From: Candidatus Nanohalarchaeota archaeon
Lineage (GTDB): Archaea; EX4484-52; B79-G9
DNA: 5,501 bases
Direction: 5' to 3'
Assembly: GCA_017610525.1 (NCBI GenBank)
Contig: JAFCBW010000085.1
Span: 1-5,501, forward strand
Shown in pieces: positions 1 to 5,401 of the stretch. Position 1 is the first letter of the stretch, and every line of letters begins with the position of its first letter. The notes under the pieces are model-generated. The model worked only from the letters and a program-made list of their open reading frames with translations. It did not search any database and had not been told where the DNA came from. Made by a program: the position numbers and the translations under genes.

Positions 1-734
1 ACTTTTGAATAGCCTGTCAGAATTATGTACAACTGATAAAACCCCAGAAATCCTCCTACCAAGGGTATCCATGTAAATAGAGACGTAACTGTTGAGTATG
101 CCATGACTCTAAAGGTGGATTCATAAGTTCCGTTTCCGCCGACTATTTTCAATAGTATGTGGTATATTAATGCAAGGATGAAAAATATAGGGATAAAGAT
201 TACGAGACCACCTATTGCGCCAATTACCAAATCCCCTAAACTGCTGTCCTCTAAGATCATATCCAGAATGGAAATGAATGTGAAATAAACAATCATCACT
301 ATTGAAAGAAATGTTAAGGGGCCTTTATATCCGCCAGTTTGCGGCATTATGTCGAAGAATCCTTTCGGGTTAAAGAGAACCATTTTCGCTTTTTCTATAA
401 AGCCCATGTTCCGGAATTGGGCAGGGTTTGGGGGGTTTTGAGTGGGTGGATTTTCGTTTGGATTGGTTTGCGGGCTGCTACTGTCTGGAGTTTGTGGGTT
501 GTTTTGAGTCGGTGGATTCGCGCCGGTATTGTCTGGAGTATTAGGTGTAGTGTCTTGAGATCCTGGCTGATTGTTTGCATCTTTTTCTTTTGCAACCCGA
601 TCAACAAGACCATCAATCAGGTCTGGTTTATATCCGTTTTGTTTTAGCTGTTTTTTGATTGTCTCAACATCATAGCCCCGATTAAGTTCGTCGCTTATCC
701 ATTTTTCAATTTCTGCGTTGTCGGTCATAGTCAT
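1..734 (-). CDS. Yip1-domain integral membrane protein (partial, C-terminus beyond window)
   Basis: An open frame runs from an ATG at 734 down to base 1 without a stop, giving 244 complete codons; the 3' end lies outside the window. Residues 8-50 form a charged helical N-terminal module. Residues 52-106 are a low-complexity linker rich in Pro, Asn, Gln and Thr. From about residue 111 a membrane domain follows, with hydrophobic segments near 139-160, 168-195 and 217-240. The stretch around 190-244 (YHILLKIVGG, then TFRVMAYS, WIPLVGG and IILTGY) matches the pattern of the Yip1 family: a polar GG-G loop followed by an 'aYs' helix. The membrane domain should sit in the cytoplasmic membrane with the helical module in the cytoplasm. 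Function in archaea is unknown; eukaryotic relatives act in membrane trafficking. In-frame alternatives are TTG at 737 and ATG at 728; a TGA at 744-746 limits extension. Family assignment is from motif recognition only. Confidence -1.
   Translation of the reverse strand, partial: MTMTDNAEIEKWISDELNRGYDVETIKKQLKQNGYKPDLIDGLVDRVAKEKDANNQPGSQDTTPNTPDNTGANPPTQNNPQTPDSSSPQTNPNENPPTQNPPNPAQFRNMGFIEKAKMVLFNPKGFFDIMPQTGGYKGPLTFLSIVMIVYFTFISILDMILEDSSLGDLVIGAIGGLVIFIPIFFILALIYHILLKIVGGNGTYESTFRVMAYSTVTSLFTWIPLVGGFLGFYQLYIILTGYSK
436..539 (-). repeat. Degenerate direct repeats encoding the Pro/Asn/Gln linker
   Basis: Two interleaved repeated blocks lie inside the Yip1-domain gene. On the plus strand TTTTGAGTGGGTGGATT (436-452) recurs at 502-518 with one mismatch, and TGTCTGGAGT (482-491) recurs exactly at 530-539. 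They encode the repeated NPPTQN and TPD motifs of the linker. The arrangement suggests growth of the linker by slippage or internal duplication. Confidence -1.
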
Positions 735-774
735 CAAACATTGTCATTTGCTAATTATATTTGATTTGTTCGGG

Positions 775-783
775 TATATATAG
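775..783 (-). promoter_or_regulatory. TATA box of the Yip1-domain gene
   Basis: On the minus strand the sequence reads CAAAGCTATATATACC, a good archaeal TATA box with a purine-rich element upstream that could serve as a TFB recognition element. A start site about 26 bases downstream would fall near 753, leaving a leader of roughly 20 bases before the ATG at 734. No Shine-Dalgarno sequence is visible in that leader. The protease gene upstream has a closely similar box. Confidence -1.
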
Positions 784-805
784 CTTTGGTTGTGGGGGTA
801 TCTGG

Positions 806-838
806 ATTTTTTTTCCGTGAAACTATGGAAAAAATAAT
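806..838 (-). terminator. Probable terminator after the site-2 protease gene
   Basis: Reading the minus strand from the protease stop at 873, the first T-rich tract is TTATTTTTTCC (838-828), the usual archaeal intrinsic signal. It also forms one arm of an inverted repeat: plus-strand TTTTTTCC (809-816) pairs with GGAAAAAA (827-834) across a 10-base loop. The hairpin is A/U-rich and weak, so the T tract is the stronger part of the evidence. It separates the protease from the Yip1 promoter. Confidence -1.
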
Positions 839-872
839 ATGCCTGTAATGAGTGACTGAGAAACAGCATAAT

Positions 873-2234
873 TCATCCAAAAAGGCTGATGAGCCACGGC
901 ATTATGAGGCTGAATAAGAGGAGGAAGAGGGTTGTTTTTGAGATGGTTTGCGCTGTGCGTTTTGTGTTTTTGATGTTTGCACCCACCAGTACTTCCTCGA
1001 GCATGAGACCGCCGTCAAGGGGGCGAAGAGGGAATAGGTTTGCGAGGGCTATGCCGATGTTTAACAGGATTATCCATGTGATTAGGCTTGTTATGAAGGC
1101 ACCTTTGGCCATTTCGCGGTCCTGTTCTACTTTGATGCCGATGATGCCACGAGTATTGTTTTTGGGATCTTCTACAAGGGTCAGTTCGTATTCGTTGCTG
1201 TCTATGAGAAGGATTACGTTGTCGCCGATGGATTTTGCGCCCATTATGCTGATAAATTCTCTGAGATTTGTGATGTTGGTCCCGTCTACGGAGGTTAATT
1301 GGGACCCGAGGGTTGTGTTCGGGAGGGCGCCTGCAGGCATGCCTGCGTCTACAGAGGTTATTATGAGCCCGTTGTCATTGAAAGTGATTGCGCCAGATGA
1401 TACGCCTAAGGTCATTGTACCAATAAATATTATGAGGAGTATTACTGCTGCCAAAATGTTTGAAAAAGAGCCTGCGCCGAATATTCTTGTTTTTGTGAGG
1501 GAGGGGGCTTTTTTTATCTCTTCTTCGTCCGGCTCTGCAAAGCCGAGGGGCAGGGGTCCAAAGAAACCGTAGCCGAGGGATTTTACTTTTATGCCTTCGA
1601 CACGGGCAACGATCGCGTGTGAGAATTCGTGGATTATGAGTATGAATAATATTGAGATTAGCCATTCGGTTATGGGTACGTAGAATACCGGTATTGTTGA
1701 ATCTTTTGGCATATCTATGGGGAGGACAAGTTTTATTGAGGATTCTACTTCTGTTCCTGTCGCTGTTGACAATGCTATGCTGAATGCGCCGAAGAACAGG
1801 GTCATGAAGCCGTAGCCGGACACGCCGAAGAGGAATGTTATGGCTATGAGGATGAATAGAACAGGGCTTGCAAATGCGGCGGGTATCTTGAATGCGTCTA
1901 TTAAGCCGTGAAAAAAGACAGGATATATTATGTATGTGAACAGTGTGAAAAGGATGAGATATGTTGCGTATTGGCGTGTCCTTTTTAGGCCAGATATGTT
2001 TTTCTGGATGAATAGGTATCTTAGGCCAATGAGGCCGAATGAGAATACTATGCCTGCATCTGCGAGGAAGGTTATCAGGCGCGGGTGCTTTTTTGCGGCG
2101 CGGTCTATTATTTCAAGACCTTTTTTTGTTCTTCTCAGGAAAACTATGCCTTCACGGGTGAAGTTTTTCCTGTCGAAGAGGTATACTATGAGTGCGATGA
2201 ATAGAAGAATTGCAAGTGATTCGTAGTTTCCCAT
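873..2234 (-). CDS. Site-2 protease family zinc metalloprotease (M50) with internal PDZ domain
   Basis: This is a polytopic intramembrane protease that should cut transmembrane segments of substrate proteins within the bilayer. Residues are numbered from the upstream GTG at 2240. Hydrophobic segments lie near 7-22, 59-79, 92-112, 120-140 and 143-160, ahead of the core. The zinc motif HEFSH is at 204-208 in a membrane helix (Glu205 is the expected catalytic base), followed by PDEEEIKKAP (237-246) and GAGSFSN (255-261). A PDZ domain occupies about 291-372. The second signature, NLFPLRPLDGG, is at 401-411, with Asp409 the third zinc ligand. All catalytic residues are present, so it looks active. 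I place the start at ATG 2234 because the TATA box lies about 27 bases upstream of it, consistent with a leaderless transcript; GTG 2240 adds two residues but would fall too close to the box. Substrate unknown: no anti-sigma-like or obvious membrane-bound regulator is adjacent. Confidence -1.
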   Translation of the reverse strand: MGNYESLAILLFIALIVYLFDRKNFTREGIVFLRRTKKGLEIIDRAAKKHPRLITFLADAGIVFSFGLIGLRYLFIQKNISGLKRTRQYATYLILFTLFTYIIYPVFFHGLIDAFKIPAAFASPVLFILIAITFLFGVSGYGFMTLFFGAFSIALSTATGTEVESSIKLVLPIDMPKDSTIPVFYVPITEWLISILFILIIHEFSHAIVARVEGIKVKSLGYGFFGPLPLGFAEPDEEEIKKAPSLTKTRIFGAGSFSNILAAVILLIIFIGTMTLGVSSGAITFNDNGLIITSVDAGMPAGALPNTTLGSQLTSVDGTNITNLREFISIMGAKSIGDNVILLIDSNEYELTLVEDPKNNTRGIIGIKVEQDREMAKGAFITSLITWIILLNIGIALANLFPLRPLDGGLMLEEVLVGANIKNTKRTAQTISKTTLFLLLFSLIMPWLISLFG

Positions 2235-2257
2235 GGGCACATATTGAGATTGTTATG

Positions 2258-2266
2258 TTTATATAG
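2258..2266 (-). promoter_or_regulatory. TATA box of the site-2 protease gene
   Basis: The minus strand reads CAAAGACTATATAAAC. The centre of the box is about 27 bases from ATG 2234 and about 21 from GTG 2240. The usual archaeal spacing therefore favours a leaderless start at 2234. The upstream CAAAG matches the sequence ahead of the Yip1 gene's box. Confidence -1.
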
Positions 2267-2321
2267 TCTTTGATTTGTTTGGGTTTGTATGTGATTACTT
2301 ACTCATCGCATATCACTATAG

Positions 2322-2331
2322 TTTCTTAAAT
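2322..2331 (+). promoter_or_regulatory. Probable TATA-like element of the DNA ligase gene
   Basis: TTTCTTAAAT is the best TATA-like match upstream of the ligase. Its centre is 26-28 bases before ATG 2355, again consistent with leaderless transcription. It is weaker than the TATATA boxes of the other genes. It lies about 60 bases from the divergent protease box, so the two promoters share a 120-base interval. Confidence -1.
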
Positions 2332-2354
2332 TTGAGAATCTGTATTGTAGTGTT

Positions 2355-4334
2355 ATGGAGTATTCTTTGCTTGTTGAGTATTATAAGAGGCTTGAGGAGA
2401 CCAGCCTGAAGACTGAGAAGACCAGTATTGTTTCTGAGCTGCTTGCAGGGACTGCGCCTCGGGATATTGAGGTGATTGCGCAGCTTGTTATGGGGCGGGC
2501 TTTTCCTTTGTGGAGTGAGGAGGTTGTCGGGATTGCGTCTAATCTTATGATTAAGGCAATATCGAAGGCAGACGGCGTCAAGGAAGATGAGATTATCGCT
2601 AAATGGAAGGATTGCGGGGATCTTGGGAATGTTGCTGAGGAGTTTGCTAAAAAGAAGAGCCAAAGACTGCTTTTTCAAAAGGCGCTTCCTGTCTCAAAGG
2701 TGTATTCTAATTTGCAGAGGATTGCGAGTCTCGAGGGGCGAAGGTCGCAGGAGAAGAAGCTTTTACTGATTGCGGAGCTTTTGAGTCTTGCCTCGCCTGT
2801 GGATGCCAGGTTTATTGTGAGGACTGTTCTTTCTGATCTGCGGGTAGGGGTTGCTGAGGGTATTATGAGGGATGCTATCGCTAAGGCGTTTTTTGCTGAT
2901 GTGTATTGGAAGGCGACGCTTTTCCAGAAGAACGGGAAGGGGAAGAAGAAGAGGTTTGAGAAGATGCTTTCGGGTATGAAGGGAAAGACGGTTATTGCTG
3001 AGGATAAGGTTATGGATGCGCTTCGGTCAAGTGACGGGAAGATTATCGAGGGTTTTGAGAGGGATAATACTATTATTGTGAAGGATATTTTGGAGATTAA
3101 GAAGACCGGCAGTTTTTTTCAGAAGAATCTCGGGGCAGAGTATGTGTTTGTTGATGATGCGGATATTGGGAATAAGCTGAAGAAGCGTATAGTTGGTGCT
3201 GTTGAGGAGGCTTACGAGGTCGCTAATGATTACGGGATTGTTGCCAGACTTGCGCTTGATGCGGGAGAGATGGGGCTTTCGGGGCTTAAGATGGAGGTCA
3301 TGAGGCCTATCAAAGTGATGCTTGCAAAAAAGGTTGAGACAGTCGATGAGGCGTTTTCTGTTGTAGGTACGCCTGCTGCGCTTGAATATAAGTATGACGG
3401 GTTTAGGATGCAGATACATAAGAAGGGAGGGGATGTCAGGATATATACGCGGCGGCTTGAGAATGTTACTGAGCAGTTCCCTGATGTTGTCTCTTATGTG
3501 AGGGATGGGATTTCTGCAAAGGAGTGCATTGTAGAGGGAGAGACTGTGGGATTTGATGCCAAGAGCGGGAAGTATATGGCGTTCCAGAAGATTTCGAGGA
3601 GGATCAGGAGGAAATATGATATTAAGAAGATGGCGGATGAGATTCCGGTTGTTGTGAATCTTTTTGATATAAGTTATCTTGATGGGAAAATGCTTTTGAA
3701 GATGCCGTTTTTGCAGAGGAGGCTCACGCTTTGCTCGATTGTCAGGGAGATTCCGGATAAGCTGGTTGTGGCAAAGCAGAAGATTACTGATGATGCCAGG
3801 CTTGCCGAGGAATTTTATGCAGAGTCGTTGAGTGTGGGTAATGAGGGTGTGATGTTTAAAAATATTGAGGCGCCGTATAAACCAGGGTCTCGCGTAGGGT
3901 ATATGATTAAACTTAAGCCGATTATGGAGACGCTTGATCTTGTGATTGTCGGGGCGGAGTGGGGCCGTGGCAAACGGTCAGGGTGGCTTTCGAGTTTTGT
4001 GCTCGCGTGCAGGGATGAGGAAACCGGCAGTTTTTTGACTATGGGTAAAATGGGGACGGGAATTAAGGAAAAACAGGATGCAGGAGTGAGTTTTGATGAG
4101 CTGACGAAGGTTCTTTCAAAGCATATATTGAGGGAGAAGAAGAATGCGGTTGATGTTGCGCCGTTTATGGTGGTTGAGGTCGCTTATGAGGAAATTCAGA
4201 AGTCACAGAATTATTCTTCGGGGTATGCGTTGCGTTTTCCACGGCTGATTAAGGTGCGGGAGGACAGGGGAGCGGACGGGGCAGATTGCCTTTCGAGAGT
4301 CGAGGAGCTTTTTGGACGGCAGAGGGGAAGATGA
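2355..4334 (+). CDS. lig: ATP-dependent DNA ligase (archaeal type)
   Basis: This enzyme seals nicks in duplex DNA through a lysyl-AMP intermediate, in Okazaki-fragment joining and repair; it likely works with PCNA. The N-terminal DNA-binding domain spans about 1-315, with family-typical openings MEYSLLVEYYKRLE (1-14) and LRVGVAEGIMRDAIAKAF (162-179). The nucleotidyltransferase domain spans about 316-525: motif I is EYKYDGFR (344-351) with adenylated Lys346, then RRLENVT (366-372), motif III IVEGE (392-396), IIIa NLFDISYLDG (435-444), motif IV EGVMFKN (497-503) and motif V IKLKP (518-522). The OB-fold domain spans about 526-659, with AEWGRGKRSG at 534-543. All catalytic motifs are intact. At 659 residues it is about 100 longer than usual archaeal ligases of roughly 560; the excess lies in one insertion at about 181-278. 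The first ATG fits both the conserved N-terminus and the promoter spacing. Confidence -1.
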   Translation: MEYSLLVEYYKRLEETSLKTEKTSIVSELLAGTAPRDIEVIAQLVMGRAFPLWSEEVVGIASNLMIKAISKADGVKEDEIIAKWKDCGDLGNVAEEFAKKKSQRLLFQKALPVSKVYSNLQRIASLEGRRSQEKKLLLIAELLSLASPVDARFIVRTVLSDLRVGVAEGIMRDAIAKAFFADVYWKATLFQKNGKGKKKRFEKMLSGMKGKTVIAEDKVMDALRSSDGKIIEGFERDNTIIVKDILEIKKTGSFFQKNLGAEYVFVDDADIGNKLKKRIVGAVEEAYEVANDYGIVARLALDAGEMGLSGLKMEVMRPIKVMLAKKVETVDEAFSVVGTPAALEYKYDGFRMQIHKKGGDVRIYTRRLENVTEQFPDVVSYVRDGISAKECIVEGETVGFDAKSGKYMAFQKISRRIRRKYDIKKMADEIPVVVNLFDISYLDGKMLLKMPFLQRRLTLCSIVREIPDKLVVAKQKITDDARLAEEFYAESLSVGNEGVMFKNIEAPYKPGSRVGYMIKLKPIMETLDLVIVGAEWGRGKRSGWLSSFVLACRDEETGSFLTMGKMGTGIKEKQDAGVSFDELTKVLSKHILREKKNAVDVAPFMVVEVAYEEIQKSQNYSSGYALRFPRLIKVREDRGADGADCLSRVEELFGRQRGR

Positions 4335-4345
4335 TTATTTTTGTT
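4335..4345 (+). terminator. T-rich terminator of the DNA ligase gene
   Basis: TTATTTTTGTT begins directly after the ligase TGA (4332-4334). Oligo-T tracts of this kind act as intrinsic terminators in archaea, and no hairpin is needed. It supports separate transcription of the downstream regulator gene. Confidence -1.
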
Positions 4346-4366
4346 ACTGTGTAATGAGAAAAAATA

Positions 4367-4378
4367 AAGATATATAAA
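4367..4378 (+). promoter_or_regulatory. Distal TATA box (P1) upstream of the TrmB-like gene
   Basis: AAGATATATAAA is a strong archaeal TATA box with an A-rich upstream flank. A start about 26 bases downstream would be near 4400, leaving a leader of about 115 bases before the regulator. The same 12 bases recur exactly at 4432-4443. Confidence -1.
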
Positions 4379-4431
4379 GGTATGCACTAAAAAAGATTAT
4401 AGAAACTAAATAGGGTTAGCAACTAATGAGT

Positions 4432-4443
4432 AAGATATATAAA
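4432..4443 (+). promoter_or_regulatory. Proximal TATA box (P2) upstream of the TrmB-like gene
   Basis: This is an exact second copy of AAGATATATAAA, 65 bases after the first. The likely start is near 4465, giving a leader of about 50 bases, which agrees with the Shine-Dalgarno-like site ahead of the regulator. A short inverted repeat, TTAG-CAA-CTAA (4416-4426), lies just upstream of this box and could be an operator. ACTAA occurs at 4386, 4405 and 4422. Confidence -1.
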
Positions 4444-4478
4444 CCTATAAGAGCCATAAGATAGTAACTGTTTTAGTG

Positions 4479-4508
4479 ATGGTCGGCTATAAGAACATTG
4501 GTGGGTGA
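4479..4508 (+). other. Possible nine-codon upstream reading frame in the TrmB-like leader
   Basis: An ATG at 4479 opens a short frame, MVGYKNIGG, that ends at TGA 4506-4508. It is in the same frame as the regulator but separated by this stop. The TGA overlaps the GGTGA ribosome site, so a ribosome ending here would sit on the regulator's start region. A second frame of 12 codons (4426-4464) lies only on transcripts from the distal promoter and spans the proximal TATA box. Either may be chance. Confidence -1.
4504..4508 (+). promoter_or_regulatory. Shine-Dalgarno site of the TrmB-like gene
   Basis: GGTGA sits six bases before ATG 4515 and matches the archaeal anti-Shine-Dalgarno complement (GGAGGTGAT). 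It supports this start. The other genes in the window appear leaderless or lack such a site, so this gene is translated from a true leader. Confidence -1.
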
Positions 4509-4514
4509 ATTGTT

Positions 4515-5321
4515 ATGATAAGTGAACAGACACTTGATGCATTGAAAAGTATTGGGTTAAATCTATATGAGAGAAAGCTGTATGGCGCTCTGCTTGCCAG
4601 AGGAACTTCTACTGCCGGTGAATTGTCAGAGATGGCAACTGTGCCGAGGTCACGATCTTATGATGTTCTTGAATCACTTGCCGACAAGGGATTCGTTGTT
4701 GTCCAGCACTCAAAGCCGTTAAGATATGTTGCAATTGCACCCGGTGAGGCCATGGACAGGGCCAAGAACCGCCTGAAGGAGAAGATGGAAGTGGGTGTTG
4801 ACAGGATTGATCAGTTTAAGACGAGCCCGGCACTGGATGAGCTTGCTTTGCTTCATTCTACGGGTGTTGAACTTGTTGATTCTGCTGACCTGTCAGGTGC
4901 GCTGAAGGGAAGATATGCGCTGCACCAGCAGATGGAGACTATGCTTAAGAGCGCGACCAAGAGCGTGGATATTATTACTACGGAGACGGGCTTGAAGGAG
5001 CTTTATACGCAGCATTCTGGGCTTATCCAGTCTGCGGTTGATAAGGGTGTTAAAGTAAGGATTGCTGCTCCTGTGACTGATGAAAACAGGGATGCTGCCA
5101 AGGCACTGGGAAGCACTGTGGAAGTGAAGGAGCTTTCTCTAGGCGTGAAACATATTCCTATTGGCAGGATGATTGTTGCGGATGATACTGAAGTTGTGAT
5201 GGCTCTTACTGATGATAAGGAGACGCATTCTTCGCAGGATGTGTCGTTTTGGACATCGTCTGATCATTTTTCTGAGAAGTTTGCGAAACCGATGTTTAAT
5301 CTTGTGTGGAAGAATGCATGA
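4515..5321 (+). CDS. TrmB-family transcriptional regulator with PLD-like sensor domain
   Basis: This is a predicted DNA-binding regulator of 268 residues. Residues about 5-75 form the TrmB winged helix: LNLYERKLYGALLARG (15-30), the helix-turn-helix with recognition helix VPRSRSYDVLESLADKGF (43-60), and a wing ending near RYVAIAP (70-76). A charged helix at 78-101 may mediate dimerisation, as in other TrmB proteins. Residues about 135-268 resemble the phospholipase-D-like effector domain: SVDIITTE (150-157), VDKGVKVRIAAPV (175-187) and GRMIVADD (217-224). The HxKx4D motif is degenerate, reading IGRMIVAD at 216-223, so it should bind a ligand or act structurally rather than catalyse. Known TrmB proteins sense sugars and control transport or central carbon genes, but this one lacks adjacent sugar genes, so ligand and targets are unknown. 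Tandem promoters and nearby inverted repeats suggest autoregulation (inference). Confidence -1.
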   Translation: MISEQTLDALKSIGLNLYERKLYGALLARGTSTAGELSEMATVPRSRSYDVLESLADKGFVVVQHSKPLRYVAIAPGEAMDRAKNRLKEKMEVGVDRIDQFKTSPALDELALLHSTGVELVDSADLSGALKGRYALHQQMETMLKSATKSVDIITTETGLKELYTQHSGLIQSAVDKGVKVRIAAPVTDENRDAAKALGSTVEVKELSLGVKHIPIGRMIVADDTEVVMALTDDKETHSSQDVSFWTSSDHFSEKFAKPMFNLVWKNA

Positions 5322-5352
5322 TTTTTTCGGGTTGTCTGGTTCTTTTTGTTTG
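5322..5352 (+). terminator. Two T tracts after the TrmB-like gene
   Basis: TTTTTT at 5322-5327 directly follows the TGA, and a second tract, TTCTTTTTGTTT, lies at 5340-5351. Serial oligo-T tracts are typical archaeal termination signals, so the transcript of the regulator should end here. Confidence -1.
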
Positions 5353-5354
5353 AT

Positions 5355-5374
5355 TGGGAGTAACTACTCAGCCC
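5355..5374. repeat. Inverted repeat GAGTA-AC-TACTC
   Basis: A perfect inverted repeat, GAGTA (5358-5362), AC, TACTC (5365-5369), is extended outward by TGGG and CCCA if three bases bulge. It could be a dyad operator or an RNA hairpin. Its heptamer AGTAACT also occurs at 4464-4470, at the predicted start site of the regulator's proximal promoter. Confidence -1.
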
Positions 5375-5387
5375 ATAGAAATCGGCA

Positions 5388-5401
5388 ACATGTGAGCATG
5401 T
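5388..5401. repeat. Inverted repeat ACATG-TGAG-CATGT
   Basis: Five-base arms ACATG (5388-5392) and CATGT (5397-5401) flank a four-base spacer. It lies 18 bases after the GAGTA/TACTC repeat in a stretch with no secure gene. It may be an operator half-site pair or a small hairpin; chance is also possible. Confidence -1.

Noticed and set aside
339..647. Plus-strand frame of 102 codons opposite the Yip1 gene
   Set aside because: Its Trp/Val/Ser-rich product mirrors the Pro/Asn/Gln linker read backwards; the minus-strand frame has a promoter and a recognisable domain.
889..1572. Plus-strand open frame of 227 codons opposite the protease
   Set aside because: It is antisense to a gene with intact catalytic motifs, has no family-like motifs, and is explained by the strand base bias that removes stop codons from the plus strand.
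2895..3188. The ligase insertion as an intein
   Set aside because: It is short, has no Cys or Ser at the left junction, no His-Asn plus Cys/Ser/Thr at the right junction and no homing-endonuclease motif; it does not interrupt the catalytic lysine region.
3027..3419. Minus-strand frame of 130 codons inside the ligase
   Set aside because: It lies fully opposite conserved ligase sequence, including motif I, and its product shows no recognisable features.
5390..5395. ATG-TGA as a selenocysteine or recoded codon
   Set aside because: TGA ends all three complete genes in the window, no convincing recoding element was identified, and the coding status of the frame is unproven.
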